A stretch of 64,000 nucleotides of DNA from VFZN01 sp963709325 (GTDB taxonomy: Bacteria; Acidobacteriota; Vicinamibacteria; Vicinamibacterales; UBA2999). Where the stretch lies: the NCBI GenBank assembly GCA_963709325.1, contig CAVPVV010000003.1, forward strand, positions 2,604,001 to 2,668,000. Direction: 5' to 3'. A program made the position numbers and the translations under genes. Shown one piece after another: positions 35,479 to 44,196 of the stretch. The notes under the pieces were generated by a model, which made no database searches, was not told the DNA's origin, and saw only the letters and a program-made list of their open reading frames with translations. Every line of letters starts with the position of its first letter. Position 1 is the first letter of the stretch.

Positions 35479-38400
35479 TTCACCACCACGGCCGGCACGT
35501 TGCGATCGCGCATCAGCCGGTTGAACGCATTCAAGTCGTCGCCAAAGAGCGCCGCCGCGATCCGCTGCTGCTGTGCCCATTGCTCCGACAAGTCGCCGAG
35601 GCGGTCGCGCTGGCCGTCTGTCGGGCCCGCATCGCTGCCGTCGATGGCCGTGCGCAGGTAGATGAAGAACTGGTTGAGACGCATCGGGAAGTTGATGACG
35701 GTCTGGCCGTCGACCACGCGCTTCTGGACGAGCGCCTCCTCGAGCGCGTTGAGTTTGTCGACCAGCGCCTTCCCGCTCTTTTCGATGGCATCGGCCCCGG
35801 CAGTTCCCTTCGTGCGCTTGATCACGTCCTCGATCTGGCCGCGCACATCACGAAGCCGGATCACCGCACGATGAATCTCGTTCAGCCGATCGTCCACCCG
35901 CGTCACGAGATCGTCCTGTGCCTGGAGCTCGGTCAGAGGGGTGGTCACGCGCGGATCCATCTTCACCGTTACGGTCTCGGTGAGCGTCTTGCCTGCGGCG
36001 GCGAGCCGCACCTGGTAGTCGCCGGGCAACGCCTGCCGGCCCTGCAACGTGCCGAACACGTAGAGTCCCGGGACCGGGACGGCCTGATCGTGGCGCACGT
36101 TCCACACCACCCGATTGAGGCCGGCCTTCGCGGTGAGCGCGCTCGGCGGCGCCTCCGTCGAGGGCGGCGCCGATGGGTCGGGCTTGAACGTGGTGTACTG
36201 CCGGACGACCTTACCGGCCTTGTCGAGGACATCCAGCTTCACGTCGCCGTCCGGCACCTTCGCGAGCCAGAAGTCAATCACCGCGCCGTTCGGCGCGTTG
36301 CGGCCGGCCCGGGGGTCGGGGCCACCGAATCCGCCGGCAAACGCCTGGGTGCGATACGCCGCTCGGGGCTTGAACAGCCGCACGTCGGTTGCCGCCGTGG
36401 CGTCGGTCCACTGCTGGAGCGGCGAGAGGTCGTCGAGGATCCAGAATGCGCGGCCGGCCGTCGACGCCACCAGATCGTTCTGGTGGACCCTGAGATCGGT
36501 GATCGGCGTCACCGGCAGATTGAGCTGGAGCTTCGTCCAGCGCTGGCCGCCGTTGAATGAGATGTAGAAGCCGGTCTCGGTGCCGAGATAGAGCAGGTCC
36601 TTTCTGACCGGGTCTTCGCGCACGACGTGGGCCCATGCCTCGGACGCAATCCCTTCGACGATCTTCGTCCAGGACTTGCCGTAATCGGTAGTCTTGAACA
36701 GGAGCGGGGTGAAGTCGTTGAACTTGTACTTCGACACCGTGACGTACGCCGTCGCCGCGCTGTGCGGCGACACCTCGATGATGTTCACCATCGCCTCGCC
36801 GACGTCGGGCGGCGTGACGTTGCTCCATGTCTTGCCGCCATCGCGCGTGAGCTGCACCAGCCCGTCGTCGGTGCCCACCCAGATGGTGCCGGCATCGTGC
36901 GGCGACTCGGCGACGTCGTCGATCACTCCATAGGTCTCGCCGCCGGCGCCCTCGTTGGTGATGGGCGCGCCTCCAGGGCCTTGCTTGCTCTTGTCGTTTC
37001 GCGTCAGGTCCGGGCTGATCTCGCGCCAGGTCTTGCCGCGGTTGTCCGAACGCAGCAGCACGTTGCCGCCGTGGTAGATGACCGAGGAGTTGAAGCGGGA
37101 AACGACGATCGGAGCGCTCCAGTTGAACCGGTACTTCTGATCCCGCGGCGGCACCGCGGCTGGCATCTGCGGCCACGCCATGATGTCGCGCGCGCTCCGG
37201 GCCTCGTCGTCGTACTCGCTGATGATCCCCATGTAGCAGCCGGCGTAGACATAGCGCGGCTTGTTCGGATCGAACGCGGGCACGGCGCTCTCGCAGCCGC
37301 CGACGTCGTACCAGTCCTTGTCGTTGACGCCGCCCGGCGCGGAGCTCGCGATCTTGATCGACGTGTTGTCCTGCTGACCGCCGTACAGATGGTAGGGAAA
37401 CAGATTGTCCGCGTTGACGCGATAGAACTGCGCCGTCGGCTGGTTCGCCTGCGTGGACCAGGTGCGGCCGCCGTTGAACGACACGTTGGCGCCGCCGTCG
37501 TTGCTCTCGATCAGCGTCTCGGGATCGTTCGGGTTGATCCAGAGGCTGTGATTGTCGCCGTGCGGCACCCGGACGTTGGTGAAGGTGCGCCCGCCGTCGA
37601 TCGAGCGGCTCACGTCGGCATTGAGCACCCAGACGACGTCCGGGTTCTTCGGATCGGCGAAGACCTTCATGTAGTACCAGGCGCGGGTGTGGAGGTTCCA
37701 GGCCTCGTTCACCAGCTGCCACGACTTCGCGCCGTCCTCGGAGCGGTAGAGCCCGCCCTTCGGGTCGGCTTCGACGATCGCGTAGATCCGATCCGGGTTG
37801 GCCGACACATCGATGCCGATCTTGCCAACCGGCGAGGGCAGGCCGGTCATTGCCTTCTGCCAGGTCGTGCCGCCGTCGGTGGATTTGTGGATGCCGCTGC
37901 CGGGCCCGCCGCTGCGCACCTCCCATGGCCGGCGCAGGTGATCCCACATCGCAGCGTAAAGGATGCGCGGATTCGTCGGGTCCATGGCCAGCTCCGAGGG
38001 GCCGGTGGTTTCGTTGACGAACAGGACCTGCTCCCAGGTCTTTCCGCCGTTGGTGGATCGATACACCCCGCGGTCCTTCGAGGGCCCGTAGGCCGCACCT
38101 TGAGCGGCGACGAGCACCGTGTCGGGATCGGTCGGGTGGACCCGGATTCGGGAGATGTGGCGGGTGCGGTCGAGTCCGAGGTGGGTCCAGGTCCGACCGG
38201 CGTCGGTGGACTTGTAAACGCCGTCGCCGTGCGAGGTCATGACGCCACGGACGGCGTGCTCGCCCATCCCGACGTAGATCACGTTCGGGTCCGACGCCGC
38301 CACGGCAATCGCGCCGACCGACGAGGTGTTGAGCTGACCGTCGGTGATGTTCGACCAGTTCTCACCGCCGTCGGTCGTCTTCCAGACGCCGCCGCCAACA

Positions 38401-38639
38401 CCGCCGAAGTAGAACGTGCGGGGCTGCTGCGGGACGCCCGTCGCGGCTACCGCGCGGCCGCCGCGGAACGGGCCGATATTGCGCCAGCTGAGGGCGGAGA
38501 GAGAGGCGCTGTCGAATTGCGGCGCCGGGGCTTGAGCCTGGGGTGGGGTTGACGCCGCCGGCCCCTGGGCTCTGGCGGCGATCGCCTGGAGGACAACCAC
38601 GGTAACGACGACGGCAATGCGGTGCGCGCGAATGATCAT
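35475..38639 (-). CDS. Large secreted BNR/Asp-box beta-propeller protein
   Basis: 1054 residues. The ATG at 38639 gives a signal peptide (AVVVTVVVLQAIAARAQ). At least eleven Asp boxes are visible, for example TTDGGENWSN, STDAGRTWTH, STNGGKTWEQ, SIDGGRTFTN, TRDGGKTWSN and SFNGGQRWTK. They point to two propellers, as in Vps10/sortilin-like or xyloglucanase-like exported proteins. The C-terminal 300 residues hold a beta domain (GLYVFGTLQGRQALPGDYQV) and a helical tail (QDDLVTRVDDRLNEIHRAV). No catalytic acid pair is obvious. This type of protein is abundant in acidobacteria and Bacteroidota and its function is not established. It is divergent from the TetR gene, with the operator between them. 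Confidence 0.9.
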   Translation of the reverse strand: MIIRAHRIAVVVTVVVLQAIAARAQGPAASTPPQAQAPAPQFDSASLSALSWRNIGPFRGGRAVAATGVPQQPRTFYFGGVGGGVWKTTDGGENWSNITDGQLNTSSVGAIAVAASDPNVIYVGMGEHAVRGVMTSHGDGVYKSTDAGRTWTHLGLDRTRHISRIRVHPTDPDTVLVAAQGAAYGPSKDRGVYRSTNGGKTWEQVLFVNETTGPSELAMDPTNPRILYAAMWDHLRRPWEVRSGGPGSGIHKSTDGGTTWQKAMTGLPSPVGKIGIDVSANPDRIYAIVEADPKGGLYRSEDGAKSWQLVNEAWNLHTRAWYYMKVFADPKNPDVVWVLNADVSRSIDGGRTFTNVRVPHGDNHSLWINPNDPETLIESNDGGANVSFNGGRTWSTQANQPTAQFYRVNADNLFPYHLYGGQQDNTSIKIASSAPGGVNDKDWYDVGGCESAVPAFDPNKPRYVYAGCYMGIISEYDDEARSARDIMAWPQMPAAVPPRDQKYRFNWSAPIVVSRFNSSVIYHGGNVLLRSDNRGKTWREISPDLTRNDKSKQGPGGAPITNEGAGGETYGVIDDVAESPHDAGTIWVGTDDGLVQLTRDGGKTWSNVTPPDVGEAMVNIIEVSPHSAATAYVTVSKYKFNDFTPLLFKTTDYGKSWTKIVEGIASEAWAHVVREDPVRKDLLYLGTETGFYISFNGGQRWTKLQLNLPVTPITDLRVHQNDLVASTAGRAFWILDDLSPLQQWTDATAATDVRLFKPRAAYRTQAFAGGFGGPDPRAGRNAPNGAVIDFWLAKVPDGDVKLDVLDKAGKVVRQYTTFKPDPSAPPSTEAPPSALTAKAGLNRVVWNVRHDQAVPVPGLYVFGTLQGRQALPGDYQVRLAAAGKTLTETVTVKMDPRVTTPLTELQAQDDLVTRVDDRLNEIHRAVIRLRDVRGQIEDVIKRTKGTAGADAIEKSGKALVDKLNALEEALVQKRVVDGQTVINFPMRLNQFFIYLRTAIDGSDAGPTDGQRDRLGDLSEQWAQQQRIAAALFGDDLNAFNRLMRDRNVPAVVVK

Positions 38640-38691
38640 GGGGAGTTCCGCCGGCCAGTGTAGTGGACGCCGGCACGGGCACGGTCGAGGT

Positions 38692-38721
38692 TTGACAACA
38701 CGAACTAAATGAGCAATCATT
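38692..38721 (+). promoter_or_regulatory. Promoter with overlapping palindromic operator, probable TetR site
   Basis: TTGACA at 38692-38697, a 17-base spacer, then AATCAT (38715-38720, 4 of 6 to consensus). A perfect palindrome, AATGA-GCAA-TCATT (38708-38721), covers the -10 region. The palindrome lies just before the TetR gene, so it is a likely autoregulatory operator, and it could also control the divergent BNR gene. Confidence 0.65.
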
Positions 38722-38729
38722 AATTTTCT

Positions 38730-39434
38730 GTGGCCCGCCCAAGAAACGCTGACGGACAACGCACCCGCCAGGCCATCCTCGATGCGGCGCTCGACCTGTT
38801 CGGCGACCGCGGCTTCTTCGGCACCAGCCTGCGCGACGTTGCCGAGCGCGTCGGCATCCGTGACAGCGCCATCTACAACTACTTTCCGAGCAAGGCGTCG
38901 CTCTTCGAGGCGCTGATCGCGCTCGATCACGACGCACGGCGCGAACGCGTGTCCGCAGCGCTCGACGACCCGTCGGACGACCCGCGCATCGTTCTCGAGC
39001 GGCTCGCCGGCCTCATCCTCGACGACTTCGCCATCCCGCGGCAGCAGCAGCTGTTCCGAATCCTGATGTCCGATGGCCTGCGGCTCGCCCGGGCCGGGCG
39101 GCTGAACCTCGTCGATCGGATCGGCAGCGGCCGCGCCCGAATCCGCGACGCGATGCAGGCCTTCATCGAACGTGGCTGGCTGCGTCGGGCCGACCCCGAA
39201 ATCCTGGCGATCTCGTTCGCCGGTCCGCTGCTCGTCTGGCGCCACTTGCTAGCCCACGATCCAGGGCTGCCGATGGTCCGCAACCCCCAGCAGTTCGTCC
39301 AACAGCACGTCGAGCAGTTCCTTCGCGGCGCGGCCTCGGCCACTCAGCCGACCGGCCGCGGCGCCCCTACCCGAACCGCGCGGAAGCGGCGCGCGCCGAA
39401 GGCGCGACGCCGATCCGTCCGTGCACGTACGTGA
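38730..39434 (+). CDS. TetR/AcrR-family transcriptional regulator
   Basis: 234 residues from GTG. The N-terminal helix-turn-helix is typical: RQAILDAALDLFGDRGFFG, TSLRDVAERVGIRDSAIYNYF, then PSKASLFEALI. The ligand domain follows (about 75-205), and the tail is rich in Arg and Lys. As the first gene before an RND pump, it is probably the pump's repressor, released by a drug or lipid-like ligand. The start codon lies nine bases after the candidate -10 box, so the message would have almost no leader. Confidence 0.93.
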   Translation: MARPRNADGQRTRQAILDAALDLFGDRGFFGTSLRDVAERVGIRDSAIYNYFPSKASLFEALIALDHDARRERVSAALDDPSDDPRIVLERLAGLILDDFAIPRQQQLFRILMSDGLRLARAGRLNLVDRIGSGRARIRDAMQAFIERGWLRRADPEILAISFAGPLLVWRHLLAHDPGLPMVRNPQQFVQQHVEQFLRGAASATQPTGRGAPTRTARKRRAPKARRRSVRART

Positions 39435-39453
39435 ACCTCAAGGAGCCCGTCCC

Positions 39454-40662
39454 GTGTCAGCTGTCAGAACGTCCTCCATCCTCGTCCTCGCCGTCAGCGT
39501 CAGCGCGCTCGCCTGCGGCCGCTCGCAAACTGACGTGCTCGCCCGCGAGGACGGGGCCACCGCGGTCTCGGTCACTGGTCTCACCGTAACCGAGGAGCCG
39601 ATTACCCGCCTCATTCGGGTCAGCGGCACGCTCGTCGCGCGGGAAGAGGCGGAGGTCTCGGCCGAGGTTCCCGGGCGGGTCGTTGCCACGCCGATCGAGC
39701 GCGGCAGCCACGTCGCCGAGGGCGCCGAACTGATTCGCGTCTCCGCCGTCGAAGTCTCGGCGCAGGCCGACGAGGCCCAGGCCAACGTCGCCCAGATCGA
39801 GGCGCGCCTGGGTATCGCGGACGGGTCCGCGTTCGAGGTGGAGCGCGTGCCCGAAGTCGCCAACGCCAAGGCTGCACACCAGCTCGCGGTCTCCGAGCTC
39901 GCCCGGGCCCGGCAGCTCTCCGACCAGAAGCTGCTCTCGGCGTCCGATTTCGATCAGCGAGCGGCACAGGCCGAGGCTGCGGCCCGTCAATACGACATGG
40001 CCAGGAACTCCGCTCTCCAGCAATACCAGTCGCTGGTCGCCGCCAAGGCCAGGGCCACGCTCGCGAGGAAGGCCGTCGCCGACTCGGTGGTGCGCGCGCC
40101 GTTTGCCGGCGTCGTCGCCGAGCGGCTCGTCTCGATCGGCGATTACGTCACCAAGGGTGCCAAAGTGGCCACCGTGTTGCGCGTCGATCCGCTGCGCGTG
40201 AAGCTGACGGTCCCCGCGTTCTTCGTCTCGGAGGTCGCCGAAGGACGCCCGGTGACCCTGGAAGTGGACGCCTACCCCGGCGAGCACTTCACCGGCCAGG
40301 TTCGCTTCGTGTCTCCGGCGCTCGACGCCGAATCCCGCGCGCTCGTCGTTGAGGCCGAAATCGCCAACCGCGACGGCCGGTTGAAGCCGGGCTTCTTCGC
40401 CACCGCCCACATCGATCAGGCCATGCACCAGAACGCGATCATGGTCCCGTCCGCGGCGATCCGCACCGTTGCCGGCACGCCGCGAGTGTTCGTCGTCACC
40501 GGCGAAGGCGAGCATCGCCGGGCCGAGGAGCGCGTCATCGCCACGGGACAGGTTGAAGGGGACAGGACTGAAGTGACGAGTGGGGTCAAGGCGGGCGAGA
40601 CGATCGTCGCCGGCGGCCTCGAGAACGTCGTCGACGGCATCCCGATCTCGGTGGCGAGGTAA
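39454..40662 (+). CDS. RND efflux periplasmic adaptor (membrane fusion protein)
   Basis: 402 residues from the GTG at 39454, which has AGGAG eight bases upstream; a GTG at 39421 would overlap the TetR gene. An export signal ends near a Cys (VSALAC), so it may be a lipoprotein. It has a split lipoyl domain (VSAEVPGRVVATPIERGSHV and VVRAPFAGVVAERLVSIGDYV) flanking a coiled-coil hairpin (about 95-185). A beta-barrel domain (VKLTVPAFFVSEVAEGRPV) and a membrane-proximal domain follow. It links the RND permease encoded 5 bases downstream to an outer-membrane channel. No TolC-type gene is in the window. Confidence 0.94.
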   Translation: MSAVRTSSILVLAVSVSALACGRSQTDVLAREDGATAVSVTGLTVTEEPITRLIRVSGTLVAREEAEVSAEVPGRVVATPIERGSHVAEGAELIRVSAVEVSAQADEAQANVAQIEARLGIADGSAFEVERVPEVANAKAAHQLAVSELARARQLSDQKLLSASDFDQRAAQAEAAARQYDMARNSALQQYQSLVAAKARATLARKAVADSVVRAPFAGVVAERLVSIGDYVTKGAKVATVLRVDPLRVKLTVPAFFVSEVAEGRPVTLEVDAYPGEHFTGQVRFVSPALDAESRALVVEAEIANRDGRLKPGFFATAHIDQAMHQNAIMVPSAAIRTVAGTPRVFVVTGEGEHRRAEERVIATGQVEGDRTEVTSGVKAGETIVAGGLENVVDGIPISVAR

Positions 40663-40667
40663 CCGCG

Positions 40668-43600
40668 ATGCAGTGGTTGGCCGAGATCTGCGTCAAGCGC
40701 CCCGTGTTCGCGTGGGTGCTGGTTCTGTCCCTGACCGTTGTCGGCCTCTACGCGTTCGGTCAGCTCGGCGTCGATCGCTTCCCCAACGTCGACATCCCGT
40801 CGGTGATCGTCACGACCCGCCTGCCGGGCGCCGCGCCCGAACAGGTCGAGACCGAGATCACCGACAAGATCGAGGAATCGGTCAATACCATCAGCGGTAT
40901 CGATCAGCTCACCTCCACCTCCTCCGAGGGCATCTCGCAGGTAGTCGTCTCCTTCAAGCTCGAAAAGAACACCGACGTCGCCGCGCAGGAAGTGCGCGAT
41001 CGCGTCAACCGGGCGTTGCCGCTCCTCCCCCGGACGGTCACCCAGCCGATGGTGGAAAAACTCGATCCAACCGCCTCACCCGTGATCACGGTGGCGATCA
41101 CCGCGAACAAGCCGCTCCGCGACATCACCGAGTACGCGGACAAGGGGCTGCGGCGCTGGCTGGAAAGCGTGGACGGCGTCGGCCAGGTGCTGGTCATCGG
41201 AGGGCGGAAGCGCCAGATCAATGTCTGGCTCGACGCCGAGCAATTGAGCGCGCAGGGCATGTCAGTGAACGACGCGGCGCGCGCACTGCAGGCCCAGAAC
41301 GCCGACATTCCCGGGGGCCGCATCGATCGCGGCGCGCAGTCGGTTACGCTGCGCACTCGCGGCCGCGTCGAATCGGTTGCCGCCTTCGGCGACATCGTCC
41401 TGCGCGAGGTCGGCGGCCACCCGGTGCAGCTGCACGACGTCGCGCGGATCGAGGACGGCATGGCCGAAGCGATGACGCAGGCCAGCGTCAACGGCGTCTC
41501 GACCGTGCTGCTGCAGATTCGCAAGCAGTCCGGCACCAATACGGTGGCCGTCGCCAACAGCATCAAGCAGCGCCTCGTCGCCATCCGCGCCTCGCTCCCG
41601 CAAGGCTACGAGCTGCGCATCGTCCGCGACGAGGCCCAGTTCATCGAGGCCTCGATCGCCGCCGTCGAGGAACACCTCGTGGTCGGCTCGATTCTCGCCG
41701 CCGCCGTCGTCCTCTTGTTCCTCGGCAACCTCCGCTCGACGGTGATCGCGGCGATCGCGATTCCCACCTCCATCATCGCCACCTTTGCGCTCATCTGGTA
41801 CATGGGCTTCACGCTCAACATGCTCACGATGCTGGCCCTGACGCTCTCGGTCGGCATCGTCATCGACGACGCGATTGTCGTGCTGGAGAACATCTACCGC
41901 TTCATCGAGGAAAAAGGAATGTCGCCGATGGAGGCGGCAATCGACGCCACGCGCGAGATCGGTCTCGCGGTGACGGCGACGACCCTGTCGCTGGTCGCCA
42001 TCTTTGCGCCGGTCGGCTTCATGAGCGGGATCGTCGGCCGCTTCATGGCGAGCTTCGGGTTGACGATGGCGTTCGCGGTGCTGGTGTCGCTGTTCGTGAG
42101 CTTCACGCTGACGCCGATGATGTCCGCCCATTGGCTGAAGGCACCGCCGAAGCGGGACGGTGGTCACGATTCGAAGCACAGTGTCGTGTTCGGCCCCCTC
42201 GACCGCGTCTATACCCGGATGCTCCACTGGTGCATGGCCCATCGCGGCATCGTCGCGCTGGGCGCGATCCTGGTGCTCCTGTCCAGCGTCCCGCTGTTCC
42301 GCGTCACGGCGGTGACCTTCACGCCGCAGGACGACACCTCGCAGTTCGACATCACGCTGCGCGCGCCCGAGGGAACCAGCCTGGCCGCCACCGACGTCCT
42401 CGCCAACCGGGTCGCGACCGCGGTACGGACGCTCCCCGAGGTGGACTTCACCCTGGTCACGGTCGCCGGAGACACCGCCGGCACGCTCAACATCGCGACG
42501 GTGTTCGTACGACTCAAGGAGATCGCCGACCGGTCGCGCAACCAGTTCGCGGTGATGGCCGACGTGCGGACCAGGATCCTGCCGGCAACGCTTCCCGAGA
42601 ACGTCAGGGTGGCCGTGCAGTTCACGGGCGGACCGGGCGGAGGCGGGGGCGACATCCAGTTCCTCCTCCAGGGGCCGGATCTGAAGGCACTCGAGCGTTA
42701 CAGCGAGGCGCTGCGAACCACGGTCAAGCGGATTCCCGGCCTCGTTGACGTCGACACCACCTTGAATGCCGGCAAGCCAGAGTTGTCGGTGTATCTCGAC
42801 AGGCCGAAGGCGGCCGATCTCGGCGTGCCGATCACCGACGCGGCTGAGGCGCTTCGGTTGCTCGTCGGCGGCGATCAGGTGACCACTTACAACGAGGGCG
42901 GCGAGCAGTACGAGGTGCACCTGCGCGCCGAGGACCGGAACCGCGGATCGGAAGCGGCGATCATGGCGCTGCCAGTCCCGTCCACACGCCTCGGGATCGT
43001 GACGCTCGACAACATCGCGCGGCTCGCGCCCGGCGATGCGCCGGCCACGATCAGCCGGAACGCCAGGCAAAGGCAGGTGACGCTCACCGCGAACATGGTG
43101 CCTGGCACGTCTCAGGCCGTGGTGCAGCAGCAGATTGCCGAGGCTGCCCGCGGGCTGGGCATGCCGCCGGAGTATCGTGCCGACTTCGCGGGGCGCTCCC
43201 GCGAGTTGAACCGGACCGCCAGCGCGTTTCTCACCGCCATCTTGCTGTCGCTGGCGTTCATGTACCTGATCCTGGCGGCCCAGTTCGAATCGTGGCTGCA
43301 CCCGGTGACGATTCTGCTGTCGCTGCCCCTGACGCTGCCCTTCGCGCTGGTGTCGATCATCGTTTTCCAACAGTCACTCAACATCTTCTCGGGGCTGGGA
43401 CTCCTGGTCCTCTTCGGCGTCGTGAAAAAGAATTCGATCCTGCAGATCGATCACGCCAACCAGCTGCGCGAGACGGGGCTGAACACCCACGACGCCGTCA
43501 TCCAGGCCAGCCGCGACCGTCTGCGGCCGATCCTGATGACCACGATCGCCTTCGTGGCGGGGATGATTCCTCTGGTGATGTCGCGAGGAGCAGGCGCGGC

Positions 43601-43784
43601 AACCAATCACGCGATTGGGTGGGCGGTGATCGGCGGCCAGACGCTCGTGCTGCTGGTTACGCTGCTCGTGACTCCAGTGGCGTATTCGCTGTTCGACGAG
43701 GCCGAGCCACGGAGCATTCTTCGAAGAAGCGTCGGCTGGCTGCGCTCGAAGCTGCCGGCCCCCGACCCGGTCACGCCAGTCTGA
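40668..43784 (+). CDS. RND-family efflux permease (AcrB/HAE1-like)
   Basis: 1038 residues, the usual AcrB size. The first membrane helix (FAWVLVLSLTVVGLYAFGQL) is followed by the porter domain (GVDRFPNVDIPSVIVTTRLPG), helices 2-6, and the proton-relay helix with two Asp (GIVIDDAIVVLENIYRFIEE). The second half repeats the arrangement, with the second porter domain and helices 8-12 (FLTAILLSLAFMYLILAAQF; GLGLLVLFGVVKKNSILQID). It exports drugs, lipids or metabolites by proton antiport. It lies in an operon with TetR and the adaptor. The substrate cannot be inferred. Confidence 0.96.
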   Translation: MQWLAEICVKRPVFAWVLVLSLTVVGLYAFGQLGVDRFPNVDIPSVIVTTRLPGAAPEQVETEITDKIEESVNTISGIDQLTSTSSEGISQVVVSFKLEKNTDVAAQEVRDRVNRALPLLPRTVTQPMVEKLDPTASPVITVAITANKPLRDITEYADKGLRRWLESVDGVGQVLVIGGRKRQINVWLDAEQLSAQGMSVNDAARALQAQNADIPGGRIDRGAQSVTLRTRGRVESVAAFGDIVLREVGGHPVQLHDVARIEDGMAEAMTQASVNGVSTVLLQIRKQSGTNTVAVANSIKQRLVAIRASLPQGYELRIVRDEAQFIEASIAAVEEHLVVGSILAAAVVLLFLGNLRSTVIAAIAIPTSIIATFALIWYMGFTLNMLTMLALTLSVGIVIDDAIVVLENIYRFIEEKGMSPMEAAIDATREIGLAVTATTLSLVAIFAPVGFMSGIVGRFMASFGLTMAFAVLVSLFVSFTLTPMMSAHWLKAPPKRDGGHDSKHSVVFGPLDRVYTRMLHWCMAHRGIVALGAILVLLSSVPLFRVTAVTFTPQDDTSQFDITLRAPEGTSLAATDVLANRVATAVRTLPEVDFTLVTVAGDTAGTLNIATVFVRLKEIADRSRNQFAVMADVRTRILPATLPENVRVAVQFTGGPGGGGGDIQFLLQGPDLKALERYSEALRTTVKRIPGLVDVDTTLNAGKPELSVYLDRPKAADLGVPITDAAEALRLLVGGDQVTTYNEGGEQYEVHLRAEDRNRGSEAAIMALPVPSTRLGIVTLDNIARLAPGDAPATISRNARQRQVTLTANMVPGTSQAVVQQQIAEAARGLGMPPEYRADFAGRSRELNRTASAFLTAILLSLAFMYLILAAQFESWLHPVTILLSLPLTLPFALVSIIVFQQSLNIFSGLGLLVLFGVVKKNSILQIDHANQLRETGLNTHDAVIQASRDRLRPILMTTIAFVAGMIPLVMSRGAGAATNHAIGWAVIGGQTLVLLVTLLVTPVAYSLFDEAEPRSILRRSVGWLRSKLPAPDPVTPV

Positions 43785-43799
43785 CAACGCTCTGTCATC

Positions 43800-44168
43800 A
43801 TGGCGGCCGTGGCGAAGAACGTACTGGGACAGCCGCTCCATGCCTGTTGCTCCGATCCTGTGACCGGGTTCTATCGTGATGGCTTCTGCCGCACCGGCGA
43901 CGAGGATCCTGGCCGTCACACCGTCTGCGCGGTGATGACTGCCGAGTTCCTCGAGTTCAGCCGTACACACGGCAACGATCTGTCCACGCCGCAGCCGGCG
44001 TTCGGCTTCCCCGGCCTGAAGCCGGGCGACCGCTGGTGCCTGTGCGCGAGCCGCTGGGCGGACGCCTTCGAGGCCGGCTCCGCGCCGCCGGTGGTGCTGC
44101 AAGCCACTGCCGAGCACGCGCTCGACGTGGTCCCGTTCGACGACCTGTTTGCGCACGCGGTCGTCTAG
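43800..44168 (+). CDS. DUF2237 family protein
   Basis: 122 residues. The chain has the family signature: NVLGQPLHACCSDPVTGFYRDG near the start, then CAVMTAEFLEFSRTHGNDLS and the PGDRWCLCASRWADAF segment. Six conserved-looking Cys are present (C16, C17, C30 among them). DUF2237 proteins are small, cytoplasmic and of unknown function. It begins 15 bases after the RND permease stop, so it may be co-transcribed, but the link may be only positional. Confidence 0.9.
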   Translation: MAAVAKNVLGQPLHACCSDPVTGFYRDGFCRTGDEDPGRHTVCAVMTAEFLEFSRTHGNDLSTPQPAFGFPGLKPGDRWCLCASRWADAFEAGSAPPVVLQATAEHALDVVPFDDLFAHAVV

Positions 44169-44183
44169 CCTCTCACTTCTCGC

Positions 44184-44196
44184 TAAGATCGCCCCA
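44184..44196 (+). promoter_or_regulatory. Candidate -10 box for a leaderless transcript
   Basis: TAAGAT at 44184-44189 is followed by exactly 6 bases and then the ATG of the SelO gene at 44196. No ribosome binding site is seen. The spacing is identical to that before penicillin acylase. Confidence 0.45.

Noticed and set aside
36627..38552. 641-codon plus-strand frame over the large BNR gene
   Set aside because: The minus strand has eleven Asp boxes; the plus-strand product has none.
41262..43370. 702-codon antisense frame over the RND permease
   Set aside because: Shadow of a well-conserved AcrB-like gene; composition is Arg/Asp/His/Gln-rich.
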